From Caviibacterium pharyngocola (GTDB lineage: Bacteria; Pseudomonadota; Gammaproteobacteria; Enterobacterales; Pasteurellaceae): DNA of 64,000 nt. The notes below the pieces were generated by a model. The model made no database searches. It saw nothing but the letters and a program-made list of their open reading frames with translations, and was not told the DNA's origin. Positions within the stretch are counted from its first letter, which is position 1. Every line of letters begins with the position of its first letter. Where the stretch lies: NCBI RefSeq assembly GCF_002795405.1, contig NZ_PHGZ01000003.1:1-64000 (forward strand), in the 5' to 3' direction. The position numbers and the translations under genes are program-made. Positions 9,285 through 18,486 of the stretch are shown here, one piece after another.

Positions 9285-10808
9285 ATGGAACTTGCAGATT
9301 ATTCCACGTCGATTTGGTCGGTCGTACCGCCGCTTTTAGCATTATTTTTAGCGATTATCACCCGTAAAGTGATTTTATCTTTAACCGTCGGTATTGTGAT
9401 CGGGGCGTTAATGTTAGCCGATTTTAATCTCGGCAATACGGTCTCTTATTTATTCAACAACGTGTCGTCATTGGTTTACGGTGAAGACGGATTTAATTTC
9501 GATACGATCAATATCATTTTATTCCTATTATTATTAGGAATTTTAACCGCACTTTTAACCGTTTCCGGCAGCAACCGTGCTTTTGCAGAATGGGCACAGA
9601 AACGTATTAAAGGTCGTCGCGGGGCGAAATTAATGGCGGCGTCATTAGTTTTCGTCACCTTTATCGATGACTATTTCCACAGTTTGGCGGTAGGGGCGAT
9701 TGCGCGTCCGGTGACGGATAAATTTAAAGTTTCCCGCGCAAAATTAGCCTATATTCTGGATTCCACCGCCGCGCCGATGTGCGTAATGATGCCGGTTTCC
9801 AGCTGGGGCGCTTATATCATCACCTTAATTTCCGGCTTATTAGCTACTTATGCGATGACGGAATATTCACCGATCGGCGCGTTTATGGCGATGAGCGCAA
9901 TGAACTTCTACGCGATTTTTTCCATTATTATGGTGTTCTTCGTGGCATATTTTTCTTTTGACATCGGTTCGATGGCAAGACACGAAAAACTCGCGTTGGA
10001 AAGTGCGGATGCCGAGGAAGAAGAACAAAACGGCGTGGTCGGTCACGTGCGTAATTTGGTTTTACCGATTGTCGTACTGATTATAGCGACCATTGCGATG
10101 ATGTTATATACGGGAAATCAAGCCTTAAGCGCCGACGGCAAACCGTTCAGCGTATTAGGCGCATTTGAAAATACTACCGTAGGGATTTCCTTGGTAGTCG
10201 GCGGTTCCGCCTCTATTTTGGTTGCGACATTATGCATTTTATTCGACAAACAAGTCGGTTTGGCGGATTACTTCAAATCTTACGCAGTCGGAATGAAATC
10301 AATGCTCGGTGCAATCTTAATTCTTTGTTTTGCGTGGACGATTAATAATGTGGTCGGCGATATTAAAACCGGTACTTACTTATCTTCCTTAGTTTCGGGG
10401 AATTTACCGGTTGCGGTTTTACCGGCATTGTTATTTATTTTAGGTGCGGTAATGGCATTTTCCACCGGTACCAGCTGGGGAACTTTCGGGATTATGCTGC
10501 CGATTGCCGCCGCTATTGCAGCAAACGCCGCGCCGGAATTAATGTTGCCTTGCTTATCCGCAGTAATGGCGGGTGCAGTATGCGGCGACCATTGTTCACC
10601 GGTTTCCGATACCACTATTTTGTCTTCAACCGGTGCGAAATGTAACCATATGGATCACGTGACCACGCAATTACCTTATGCTTTAACGCTTGCAGCGGCA
10701 ACGACAATCGGCTATTTAGTGGTCGGGATAACCGAATCCGGCTTACTCGGCTTTGTTGCAACCGGCGTTGCTTTGGCGGGAATGATTTTCTTATTTAAGA
10801 AACGTTAA
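9285..10808 (+). CDS. lysW: NhaC-family transporter, probable lysine importer (LysW-type)
   Basis: 507 residues with about 11-12 membrane helices and the NhaC superfamily features (VFVTFIDDYFHSLAVGAIARP; AVCGDHCSPVSDTTILSS). By homology alone it would be called a Na+/H+ antiporter. The lysine riboswitch directly upstream argues instead that it carries lysine, as proposed by comparative genomics for this subfamily (LysW). It sits alone, followed by a terminator. The substrate is inferred from regulation, not from sequence; a Na+/H+ role or another cationic substrate remains possible. Start chosen by the TTAGGT SD 8 bases upstream. Confidence 0.8.
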   Translation: MELADYSTSIWSVVPPLLALFLAIITRKVILSLTVGIVIGALMLADFNLGNTVSYLFNNVSSLVYGEDGFNFDTINIILFLLLLGILTALLTVSGSNRAFAEWAQKRIKGRRGAKLMAASLVFVTFIDDYFHSLAVGAIARPVTDKFKVSRAKLAYILDSTAAPMCVMMPVSSWGAYIITLISGLLATYAMTEYSPIGAFMAMSAMNFYAIFSIIMVFFVAYFSFDIGSMARHEKLALESADAEEEEQNGVVGHVRNLVLPIVVLIIATIAMMLYTGNQALSADGKPFSVLGAFENTTVGISLVVGGSASILVATLCILFDKQVGLADYFKSYAVGMKSMLGAILILCFAWTINNVVGDIKTGTYLSSLVSGNLPVAVLPALLFILGAVMAFSTGTSWGTFGIMLPIAAAIAANAAPELMLPCLSAVMAGAVCGDHCSPVSDTTILSSTGAKCNHMDHVTTQLPYALTLAAATTIGYLVVGITESGLLGFVATGVALAGMIFLFKKR

Positions 10809-10863
10809 AAATGTGATCTTGCGCAAATTTTTAAATAAAAATTTTTAATTTTGTGAATTTTAT

Positions 10864-10892
10864 AAAATGCGGCATAATGTCGCATTTTTTTA
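10864..10892 (+). terminator. Intrinsic terminator of lysW
   Basis: Stem AAAATGCGGC / GTCGCATTTT with loop ATAAT, followed by a T-run. The remaining bases up to ilvI are AT-rich leader; no attenuator peptide rich in Ile, Leu or Val is present. Confidence 0.8.
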
Positions 10893-11089
10893 TTTTTAAG
10901 TTTATTTTTGTTTATAAAATATCGAAATTTTTATAAACTCGATATTTTTATATTAATGAAATGGGGTTTTTTCTCGTATTTTTGGTAAAATTTTCATAGA
11001 CAAAAATTTTCTATTCGGGTAAAACTAACACCAATGAAATACAAACTTAGTCATTCTTAGCAAAAGTGCGGTGGATTTGAGAGGTAAAA

Positions 11090-12808
11090 ATGAAAAAATT
11101 ATCCGGTGCGGAAATGATTGTGCAATCCTTGCGTGATCAAGGCGTTAAATTTGTGTTCGGTTATCCGGGCGGTTCGGTATTGGACATTTATGATGCGATT
11201 CATACTTTAGGCGGTATCGAGCATATCCTTGTTCGTCACGAACAAGCGGCGGTACATATGGCGGACGGCTATGCGCGTTCTACCGGCGAAGTGGGTTGCG
11301 TATTGGTGACTTCCGGACCGGGCGCGACCAATGCGATTACCGGTATTGCCACCGCTTATATGGATTCGGTGCCGTTAGTGGTGTTCTCCGGTCAAGTTAT
11401 GTCGAATTTAATCGGTAGCGATGCGTTCCAAGAATGCGATATGGTCGGCATTTCTCGTCCGGTAGTAAAACATAGCTTTTTAGTGAAAAATGCGGAAGAA
11501 ATTCCGGAAATCATTAAAAAAGCTTTTTATATTGCTTCGACAGGTCGTCCGGGGCCGGTGGTAATCGATGTACCGAAAGACGTAGTCAATCCGGCGAATA
11601 AATTCCCTTATCATTATCCGGAAGAAATGGCGTTACGTTCTTACAATCCGACCTTGCAAGGACATAAAGGACAAATCAAAAAAGCCTTAAAAGCCTTGTT
11701 AGTCGCGAAAAAACCGGTAATGTTTGTAGGCGGCGGCGCGATTACGGCGAATTGTCACGATCAATTAATTCAGTTGGCGAAACGGTTAAATTTACCGGTG
11801 ACGTCCTCTTTAATGGGATTAGGCGCATATCCGGGAACGGATAAACAGTTCTTAGGGATGTTGGGTATGCACGGCACTTTCGAAGCCAATACCGCAATGC
11901 ATCACAGTGATTTGATTTTAGGTATCGGCGTGCGTTTTGATGATCGTACCACCAATAATTTAGCGAAATATTGTCCGAATGCCAAAGTGATCCATATCGA
12001 CATCGATCCGACGTCGATTTCGAAAAACGTACCGGCGGCGATTCCGATTGTGGGCAGCGCGGAAAGCGTTTTAAACGAATTCTTAACCTTATTGGAAGAT
12101 GATAGCTTGGCGAAATCGCAAGCCAGCCTTGAAGACTGGTGGAAACAAATCGACGAATGGAAAGCGAAAAAATGCTTGGAATTTGATCGCCAAAGTAAGG
12201 TAATCAAACCGCAACAAGTCATCGAAACGGTGTATAAATTGACGCAAGGTCAAGCGTATGTTGCCTCCGATGTAGGACAACACCAAATGTTCGCCGCGTT
12301 GCATTATCCGTTCGAACAGCCGCGTCGTTGGGTGAATTCCGGCGGGTTGGGCACAATGGGATTCGGCTTGCCGGCGGCACTTGGGGTGAAATTGGCACAT
12401 CCGGATGCTACCGTAGTATGCGTAACCGGTGACGGTAGTATTCAAATGAATATTCAAGAGTTATCCACCGCGCAGCAATACGGCATTCCGGTTGTCATCG
12501 TTAGCTTAAATAACCGTTTCTTAGGAATGGTAAAACAATGGCAAGATTTGATTTATTCCGGACGTCATTCGCAATCTTATATGGATTCCTTACCGGATTT
12601 CGTTAAAGTGGCGGAAGCTTACGGTCACGTCGGTATTCAAATCGATACGCCGGACGAATTGGAAGAAAAACTAGCCCAAGCCTTTGCCGTAAAAGACAAA
12701 TTAGTCTTTGTGGATATTAAAGTGGATGAAACCGAACACGTTTATCCGATGCAAGTACGTGGCGGCGCAATGAACGAAATGATTTTAACTAAACCGGAGA
12801 ATGCATAA
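11090..12808 (+). CDS. ilvI: Acetolactate synthase large (catalytic) subunit, isozyme III type
   Basis: 572 residues with the three thiamine-diphosphate enzyme domains. The N-terminal catalytic Glu is in [18 protein letters not shown], a central FAD-binding domain follows, and the C-terminal ThDP/Mg motif is [19 protein letters not shown]...NN. It condenses pyruvate with pyruvate or 2-ketobutyrate, the first step of valine/leucine and isoleucine synthesis. It is coupled to ilvH by a TAATG stop-start overlap. SD is GAGAGGT. The leader has no branched-chain-rich attenuator peptide, consistent with the IlvIH isozyme rather than IlvBN or IlvGM. Confidence 0.94.
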   Translation: MKKLSGAEMIVQSLRDQGVKFVFGYPGGSVLDIYDAIHTLGGIEHILVRHEQAAVHMADGYARSTGEVGCVLVTSGPGATNAITGIATAYMDSVPLVVFSGQVMSNLIGSDAFQECDMVGISRPVVKHSFLVKNAEEIPEIIKKAFYIASTGRPGPVVIDVPKDVVNPANKFPYHYPEEMALRSYNPTLQGHKGQIKKALKALLVAKKPVMFVGGGAITANCHDQLIQLAKRLNLPVTSSLMGLGAYPGTDKQFLGMLGMHGTFEANTAMHHSDLILGIGVRFDDRTTNNLAKYCPNAKVIHIDIDPTSISKNVPAAIPIVGSAESVLNEFLTLLEDDSLAKSQASLEDWWKQIDEWKAKKCLEFDRQSKVIKPQQVIETVYKLTQGQAYVASDVGQHQMFAALHYPFEQPRRWVNSGGLGTMGFGLPAALGVKLAHPDATVVCVTGDGSIQMNIQELSTAQQYGIPVVIVSLNNRFLGMVKQWQDLIYSGRHSQSYMDSLPDFVKVAEAYGHVGIQIDTPDELEEKLAQAFAVKDKLVFVDIKVDETEHVYPMQVRGGAMNEMILTKPENA

Positions 12809-13299
12809 TGCGTAGAATTTTATCAGTATTATTAGAAAATGAATCAGGAGCATTATCTCGTGTGGTAGGTTTATTTTCCCAACGGGCGTTTAATATCGAA
12901 AGTCTTACCGTGGCACCGACGGATGATCCAACCTTATCGCGGATGACCATTGAAGCTTACGGCGACGAACAAGTGCTTGAGCAAATCGAAAAGCAATTAC
13001 ATAAACTTATCGATGTGTTTAAAGTGATTAATTTAAGCGATTGCGAACATATCGAACGTGAAGTAATGTTAGTCAAAGTGCGCGCGCAAGGCAGTTCACG
13101 CGATGAACTAAAACGTTTGACCGAAATTTTCCGCGGACAAATCGTGGATGTAACGACAAAATCTTACACCATTCAGTTAATCGGTACGAAAGACAAATTG
13201 GATGCTTTTGTCGGTGCGATTAAAGAAGAAAGTTCGCTGATTGAAATTGTTCGTTCCGGTTTAATCAGTTTATCTCGCGGTGAGAAAAACTGCTTATAA
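12808..13299 (+). CDS. ilvH: Acetolactate synthase small (regulatory) subunit
   Basis: 163 residues. The N-terminal ACT domain ([34 protein letters not shown]) binds valine, and the C-terminal ALS_ss domain follows. Length equals E. coli IlvH. It gives feedback inhibition and full activity to IlvI. Its ATG overlaps the last base of the ilvI stop codon, so translation is coupled. Confidence 0.95.
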   Translation: MRRILSVLLENESGALSRVVGLFSQRAFNIESLTVAPTDDPTLSRMTIEAYGDEQVLEQIEKQLHKLIDVFKVINLSDCEHIEREVMLVKVRAQGSSRDELKRLTEIFRGQIVDVTTKSYTIQLIGTKDKLDAFVGAIKEESSLIEIVRSGLISLSRGEKNCL

Positions 13300-13378
13300 A
13301 TGCTAGTTTATCGATTCTTTCCCTTCGCTTTCAATGGTGAAGGGAATGTGATGAATATCGAACAGACCTTAGTTGAAT

Positions 13379-13420
13379 AAAATCCGCTCGTCGCCGTTGT
13401 TGCGAAATCGAGCGGATTTT
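13379..13420. terminator. Bidirectional terminator between ilvH and setB-like gene
   Basis: 12-base stem AAAATCCGCTCG / CGAGCGGATTTT, strong on both strands, between convergent genes. A smaller hairpin (TTCCCTTC / GAAGGGAA) lies just upstream at about 13317-13345. Confidence 0.85.
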
Positions 13421-13423
13421 GTT

Positions 13424-14617
13424 TTAGACGGATTTTACTTTGTGCAGACAAAACGCCGCGACCAATAAAATCAAAATAGACACATAAAATACGCTGTTAT
13501 AATGCCAAAATTCCGCGATAAATCCTGCCACCGGCCCGCCGATAATCCAGCTGCTTTTCGCCGTATTGCTGAATAAGGTCGTCGCCGCGCCCATTTGTCT
13601 CGGCATTAAATCTTGAAAATAAACCATTCCGATGGTGGCGATAATGCCGATAAAAATTGCGTTTAATCCCTGCAAAGCAATCAACATCCAAGTTTGTTGC
13701 ACAACGGATAAGCCGATATAAAATAGCCCGCCGCAAAAAAGTGCGGTGAACATTAACTGTTTTTTGCTGAGAAAACGGGTTAAATAGCCGGCTAATAGCA
13801 TTACCGGAATTTCTAGTCCCGCTGCCGTACCCATTAAAATACCGGCAAGTTGCTCCGGCAAATGTAATTGATGAATTAAATACAACGGCATATTGATGAA
13901 ATACATACTGTTACACATCCAACACAGCAAACAGTCCGCAAATAAAAACGCCGTACTTTTCCGCTGTGTTCGAGGTGCTTCGATTATTTCTCCGCTTTGT
14001 TGCGTTTTGGCAAGGTTACGCGAGATTTTCGGTAATAAACAAATTGTTGCCAAGGCGCAAAGCAAAAAGGCGGCGCCGGCAACCAAATACATATAACTGA
14101 ATCCCCAATTCAACGCGATCGCGAAAGATAACGGCGGACCGACGATCCACGCCAAGGAAATTTGCGTGCGCATAATGGTGGTGAACATCACACTTTCTTT
14201 ACCCGCACTTTCGGTATATTCGCGCGCCAAAGCGAAAGATTGCGGATTACTTGCCGAACCGAGTCCGAGCAATGTCGTGCCTAAAATAATTAAAATCCAA
14301 TAATTGCGACAATAAGCAAAAATCACACAACCGATAATGGATAACAAACAGCAAATCATAATGACTTTGCGGCGATCTTCTTGCTTATCAGAATAAGCGG
14401 CGATAAGTTGGCTTAACAAGATCCCGATAATCGCATTGGCGGAATAAAATAAGCCCACCATAAAAGGCGAGGCGTGAATTTCTTGCGATAAAAACAAGCT
14501 CAGCGTCGGTTGTTGAAAGGAGGAGGCGATACCGGTTAAAAATGCAATTAATAGAAACGCAAAGGCGATTAAATTAAGTGGTTTTTCCGAAGGAGGCGGC
14601 AATAAAGACATAATCAT
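13424..14617 (-). CDS. MFS sugar efflux transporter, SET family
   Basis: 397 residues with 12 predicted membrane helices. The early part (FLTGIASSFQQPTLSLFLSQ, then MVGLFYSANAIIGI) is typical of SetA/SetB sugar efflux transporters, which export glucose/lactose-type sugars and their analogues in E. coli. It could equally be annotated as setB; SetA and SetB cannot be separated here. A second in-frame Met at codon 3 is an equally good start, and no SD is visible for either. Monocistronic, convergent with ilvH. Confidence 0.8.
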   Translation of the reverse strand: MIMSLLPPPSEKPLNLIAFAFLLIAFLTGIASSFQQPTLSLFLSQEIHASPFMVGLFYSANAIIGILLSQLIAAYSDKQEDRRKVIMICCLLSIIGCVIFAYCRNYWILIILGTTLLGLGSASNPQSFALAREYTESAGKESVMFTTIMRTQISLAWIVGPPLSFAIALNWGFSYMYLVAGAAFLLCALATICLLPKISRNLAKTQQSGEIIEAPRTQRKSTAFLFADCLLCWMCNSMYFINMPLYLIHQLHLPEQLAGILMGTAAGLEIPVMLLAGYLTRFLSKKQLMFTALFCGGLFYIGLSVVQQTWMLIALQGLNAIFIGIIATIGMVYFQDLMPRQMGAATTLFSNTAKSSWIIGGPVAGFIAEFWHYNSVFYVSILILLVAAFCLHKVKSV

Positions 14618-14696
14618 TTAACGATAAAAAGAAAATGACGTTATTTTAGCGCGTAATTTGCACGGAAGAAATGAAAAAGGGAAAATCCAATGAAAA

Positions 14697-14720
14697 TCGG
14701 GCGACAAATTTGCCGCCCAA
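14697..14720 (-). terminator. Intrinsic terminator of the first tyrP-like gene
   Basis: Stem GGGCGGCAAATTTGTCGCCC on the minus strand, with one G-T pair, followed by a TTTTC tail, 24 bases after the stop codon. Confidence 0.65.
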
Positions 14721-14743
14721 GGTTTATTAAAATAAAGTTTGAA

Positions 14744-15955
14744 TTAGCCGACAACCGCCGGTAAATAACCCGCTTGAATTAAGAATGGCACGTTCATAAT
14801 TAATAAGCCTAATAATAAGGCGATAAATAAACTGATATTTCCGCCTAATACGCGATACGGCAAATCCGGATAGATTTTTCTTGCGCGCCACGCCATTCCC
14901 ACCGGCAACACTAAACCGTAGAAGGTGAACATTTGACCTGCATAACCTAATGCTGCGATAAAACCGTCCGGATAGAATAGAGCGAAAGCAAGCGGCGGCA
15001 GGAAGGTTAATAAACCTAATCCGATACGACCGGCGCGAATATTGACGCGTTTTAACAAATCGTCCAAGCAATCGAATAAAGACAGCGCCACACCAAGGAA
15101 AGACGTCACTAAGGCAAGGGTGGAGAACGTTCTCACCGCGCCGCTGATTAACGAACTTTCCGTTGCGTGATAAGTGGCGTTAACTAAGCCATTTAAGGTC
15201 GGATCCGTATTAATAATTTGCACGAATTGCGATTGCGGGAACACGCCGTGCGTCGCCATTTGCCATAAAATATAAGCCACCAACGGAATCGCCGTACCGG
15301 TAATAATGGCAATGCGTAAACGACGAATATCGCCGTCTAAATAGCTGTTAATACTCGGAATAATCACGTGGAAACCGAAAGAAGTGAAAAATACCGGACT
15401 GGCGGAGATGATCAAAAAATCTTTTAACGGCATTGCCATAAGATTGTCTGATTTGACTAACGGCAACATCATTCCCAACACTAAAACGAAAGCCACCAGT
15501 TTAATGATAAATAACAAACGAGTGAGTCCGTCCACCGCACCGGTACTGATTACAATGAATATACCTAACACCACGGTAAATAACACAATGGAAATCGGTG
15601 TGGCGTTGTCGCCTAAAAACGGCAGAATCCCCGCCAATAAGGAACCGCCGCCGGTGACATAGGCGGATAAAATGGCGTACATAAAGATGACTAAAGAGAG
15701 CGTGGCTAATACGCGACCCGTCATTCCGAAATATTGTTCGGCGAGGGTGGCGATACCCGCGTCTTTTCGTTCTGCTTTTTGATAGACCTCGACAAACAGT
15801 AAGGCACTGTAAGAAAGTAAAATCCATAGCGCAAATAACAGCGCAAGCGTGTAAGTGAATCCCATTTCTGCGGAAGTAAGCGGCATTGCCAACATTCCCG
15901 CACCGATTGTGGTTCCTGCGACTAATAAGGCGCTTCCGAAGGTTTTGTTTTTCAT
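14744..15955 (-). CDS. tyrP: Aromatic amino acid permease, TyrP type (copy 1)
   Basis: 403 residues and about 11 membrane helices. It starts MKNKTFGSALLVAGTTIGAG, the typical N-terminus of the HAAAP family (TyrP/Mtr), and carries SFGFHVIIPSINSYLDGD. TyrP is a proton-driven tyrosine importer. The downstream neighbour in tandem is a paralogue of identical length, and both end in FLIQAGYLPxVVG. A TyrR-like box lies over the promoter. Substrate difference between the copies cannot be read from sequence. Confidence 0.88.
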   Translation of the reverse strand: MKNKTFGSALLVAGTTIGAGMLAMPLTSAEMGFTYTLALLFALWILLSYSALLFVEVYQKAERKDAGIATLAEQYFGMTGRVLATLSLVIFMYAILSAYVTGGGSLLAGILPFLGDNATPISIVLFTVVLGIFIVISTGAVDGLTRLLFIIKLVAFVLVLGMMLPLVKSDNLMAMPLKDFLIISASPVFFTSFGFHVIIPSINSYLDGDIRRLRIAIITGTAIPLVAYILWQMATHGVFPQSQFVQIINTDPTLNGLVNATYHATESSLISGAVRTFSTLALVTSFLGVALSLFDCLDDLLKRVNIRAGRIGLGLLTFLPPLAFALFYPDGFIAALGYAGQMFTFYGLVLPVGMAWRARKIYPDLPYRVLGGNISLFIALLLGLLIMNVPFLIQAGYLPAVVG

Positions 15956-15977
15956 AAAGAAATTCCTTTATTACATA

Positions 15978-16007
15978 AAAAAGTGCGGTTATTCTACCGC
16001 ACTTTTT
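15978..16007 (-). terminator. USS-pair hairpin between the two tyrP genes
   Basis: AAAAAGTGCGGT / ACCGCACTTTTT with a 6-base loop. It lies after the stop codon of tyrP copy 2 and overlaps the promoter of copy 1: the -10 hexamer TAGAAT (minus strand) covers the loop. Confidence 0.7.
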
Positions 16008-16031
16008 GGTGATTGTAATTATTTTTTTACG
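15991..16031 (-). promoter_or_regulatory. TyrR-like box and promoter of tyrP copy 1
   Basis: TGTAAT-N6-TTTACG at 16014-16031 matches the TyrR consensus TGTAAA-N6-TTTACA at 10 of 12 positions. It overlaps a -35 hexamer TTACAA, which is 16 bases from a -10 TAGAAT (minus strand). The arrangement is the same as at copy 2, so TyrR probably controls this promoter. Confidence 0.6.
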
Positions 16032-16069
16032 TTAGTGTTTTAATTTCTTTACGATTTATATAAGAGCCT

Positions 16070-17281
16070 TTAACCGACCACGTTCGGCAAGTAACCCGCT
16101 TGAATTAAAAACGGCACGATTACGATAAATACACCGATAATTAAGGTGATCACTAAAGAAGGCGTGCCGCCTTTTACTTGATAAGGCAAATTCGGGTACA
16201 TTTTGCGCAATTTCCATACCATTGCGATAGGTAAAACAATGGCGTAAAAAGCAAACATTTGTCCTGCATAACCGAGGGCAGCGATAAATCCTTGCGGGTA
16301 AAACAGGGCAAAAGCAAGCGGCGGTAAAAAGGTCAGCACGCCTAAGAAAACTCGGTTGGTCGGCGCATTGACGCGTTTCAACAAATCTTCCAAACATTCG
16401 AACAAACCGAGCGCCACACCTAAAAACGAGGTGATCAAGGCTAAAGCGGAGAATAAACGCACTGCGCCGCCGATCATTTCGCTGCCGGTGATTTGAGTGG
16501 TGGCGGTGATAAGTCCGTTTAAGGTTGGATCTTGTTGCAAAATCGCTAAAAATTCCGTTTGGCTTAACACGCCGTGCGTTGCTAATTGCCATAAAATATA
16601 GGCGACAAGCGGAATAAACGTACCGGCTAAAACCGAAATGCGTAATGCTCTGACATTGCCGTCCAAATATTTATTTAAACTCGGAATCGATCCGTGAAAG
16701 CCGAATGAGGTAAAGAAAATCGGGCTGGCGGAAATAATCAACGCGTTATCGATCGGAATTTCTAATAAATTTTCCAACCGCACTTTCGGCAACAACAAGA
16801 ATAAAACCAAAATGAAGAAAACGATTTTACTGAAGAAAATAATACGGTTGATTTTATCAACGCTGCTTGTGCCGAGCACGATAAAAATGCCGAATACCAC
16901 AGTGAAAATCACGCCGGCAATACGCGATGTAGTTTCGGCGTCATTGATTACCGGCAACAGTGCCGCCAACAACGAACTGCCACCGGCGACATAAGCGGAA
17001 ACCAACGCGTAAAGAAAAGTCAACAGCACGGCGGTGGATAAAATACGTCCGAAACGACCGTAATATTTTTCCGCCAAGGAGCCGATTCCCGCGTCACTTT
17101 CGACGGTTTGATATAGTTCGACGAAAAGCAATGCGGCGAAAGAAAGCAATAACCATAATAAAATCAATAAAGTAACGGTGAAACCGAAACCGATTCCGGC
17201 GGAGGTCAACGGCATTGCCAACATTCCGCCGCCGATAGTCGTACCCGCAACAATTAATGTACTACCTAGTGTTTTATTCAT
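16070..17281 (-). CDS. tyrP: Aromatic amino acid permease, TyrP type (copy 2)
   Basis: 403 residues, the same length as the downstream paralogue and colinear with it, including VAGTTIGGGMLAMPLTSAG, SFGFHGSIPSLNKYLDGN and the C-terminal FLIQAGYLPNVVG. HAAAP family, about 11 membrane helices; the expected role is tyrosine (possibly phenylalanine or tryptophan) import. The two genes are in tandem but have separate, similarly built promoters, so this is an old tandem duplication rather than a simple operon. Confidence 0.88.
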   Translation of the reverse strand: MNKTLGSTLIVAGTTIGGGMLAMPLTSAGIGFGFTVTLLILLWLLLSFAALLFVELYQTVESDAGIGSLAEKYYGRFGRILSTAVLLTFLYALVSAYVAGGSSLLAALLPVINDAETTSRIAGVIFTVVFGIFIVLGTSSVDKINRIIFFSKIVFFILVLFLLLPKVRLENLLEIPIDNALIISASPIFFTSFGFHGSIPSLNKYLDGNVRALRISVLAGTFIPLVAYILWQLATHGVLSQTEFLAILQQDPTLNGLITATTQITGSEMIGGAVRLFSALALITSFLGVALGLFECLEDLLKRVNAPTNRVFLGVLTFLPPLAFALFYPQGFIAALGYAGQMFAFYAIVLPIAMVWKLRKMYPNLPYQVKGGTPSLVITLIIGVFIVIVPFLIQAGYLPNVVG

Positions 17282-17314
17282 TGATAGAGTCCCATTGTAG
17301 TGAAAAGTGCGGTC

Positions 17315-17355
17315 ATTTTAGCGTAAATTATTTATGATGTAATGTTATTTTTACA
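17315..17355 (-). promoter_or_regulatory. TyrR box and promoter of tyrP copy 2
   Basis: TGTAAT-N6-TTTACA at 17338-17355 matches the TyrR consensus at 11 of 12 positions. It overlaps the -35 TTACAT; a -10 TAAAAT follows after 16 bases (minus strand). The box starts 57 bases from the start codon, against 59 for copy 1. Confidence 0.65.
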
Positions 17356-17528
17356 CTTGTTAGGATTTTTATACACCTTACCAAGGATTCGAAGAAAAAA
17401 GACACTGCTCGGCGTAAATTTCACCGATTGCCTAAAAGGGAAGCTCGGTATTTTGTTACATCGACGGGCTTTTTATGTTAAAATCCGTAACCGATTTTTT
17501 ACTGAATAAATGACTATTAGGAAGGTAT

Positions 17529-18002
17529 ATGAAAGTATTAGAAGGCGCCGTGGCGGCACCGAATGCCAAAATCGCGGTTGTAATTGCGCGTTTTAACAGT
17601 TTTATCAACGAAAGTTTATTAGAAGGCGCGTTGGATGCATTAAAGCGTATCGGTCAAGTGAAAGACGAAAACATTACGTTGGTTCGTGCGCCGGGTGCGT
17701 ATGAATTGCCGTTGGTGGCGCGTCGTTTGGCAGAAAGCAAAAAATACGATGCTATCGTGGCATTAGGCACGGTGATTCGCGGCGGTACGGCGCATTTTGA
17801 ATATGTGGCGGGCGAAGCGAGCAGCGGCTTGGGTCAAGTAGCGATGCAAGCGGAAATTCCGGTGGCGTTCGGTGTGTTGACCACGGAAAATATCGAACAA
17901 GCCATCGAGCGTGCAGGTACCAAAGCTGGCAATAAAGGTGCGGAAGCCGCGCTTGTTGCCTTAGAAATGGTAAATTTATTGGCTCAAATCGAAACGGCGT
18001 AA
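17529..18002 (+). CDS. ribH: 6,7-dimethyl-8-ribityllumazine synthase
   Basis: 157 residues. The family signatures are [31 protein letters not shown] and [16 protein letters not shown], which holds the catalytic His. It condenses the ribityl-pyrimidine with 3,4-dihydroxy-2-butanone-4-phosphate in riboflavin synthesis and forms an icosahedral or pentameric shell. It is the first gene of a run with nusB, thiL, pgpA, a LysE-family gene and dapB. No FMN riboswitch is visible upstream. SD is GGAAGG. Confidence 0.95.
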   Translation: MKVLEGAVAAPNAKIAVVIARFNSFINESLLEGALDALKRIGQVKDENITLVRAPGAYELPLVARRLAESKKYDAIVALGTVIRGGTAHFEYVAGEASSGLGQVAMQAEIPVAFGVLTTENIEQAIERAGTKAGNKGAEAALVALEMVNLLAQIETA

Positions 18003-18006
18003 CGAT

Positions 18007-18435
18007 ATGACTGAACAAGTAAAAAAAGCCTCGCCTCGTCGTCGCGCCAGAGAATGTGCAGTGCAAGCGTTATATTCTTGGTATGTGTCGCAAAATCCGG
18101 CGGAAACGGTGGAATTAAATTTCGTTACCGAACAAGAAATGAAAGGCGTGGATTTGCCTTATTTCCGTAAATTATTCCGTCAAACCATAGAAAACATTGA
18201 CACAGTTGACCGCACTTTAGCGCCGCATTTGGATCGTAATTTGGATGAATTGGATCCGATCGAAAAAGCGATTTTGCGTCTTGCGGTTTACGAATTGCAG
18301 TTTGAAACGGACGTGCCTTATAAAGTGGTGATTAATGAAGCAATCGAAGTCACGAAAGTGTTCGGTGCCGATGAAAGCCATAAATACGTCAATGGCGTAT
18401 TAGACAAAGTTGCGCCGGCATTGGCGCGAAAATAG
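18007..18435 (+). CDS. nusB: Transcription antitermination factor NusB
   Basis: 142 residues, all-helical NusB fold. Signatures are [17 protein letters not shown] at the N-terminus and [30 protein letters not shown] at the C-terminus. It binds boxA RNA with NusE (S10) and promotes rRNA antitermination. It starts 4 bases after the ribH stop, the conserved ribH-nusB pair. Confidence 0.95.
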   Translation: MTEQVKKASPRRRARECAVQALYSWYVSQNPAETVELNFVTEQEMKGVDLPYFRKLFRQTIENIDTVDRTLAPHLDRNLDELDPIEKAILRLAVYELQFETDVPYKVVINEAIEVTKVFGADESHKYVNGVLDKVAPALARK

Positions 18436-18486
18436 CCGCATAATCGGTTGTAATAGGCATAATAACCATTGTTTGAGAGGTATCTG

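Noticed and set aside
10957-10989. Mini-ORF MKWGFFSYFW before ilvI, considered as an attenuator leader peptide
   Set aside because: It has no Ile, Leu or Val codons, and no terminator/antiterminator pair follows it; chance AT-rich ORF.
17380-17528. FMN riboswitch upstream of ribH
   Set aside because: The conserved RFN blocks (such as AGGGCG and GAYYCCGAC-type segments) are not present; only ordinary leader sequence is seen.
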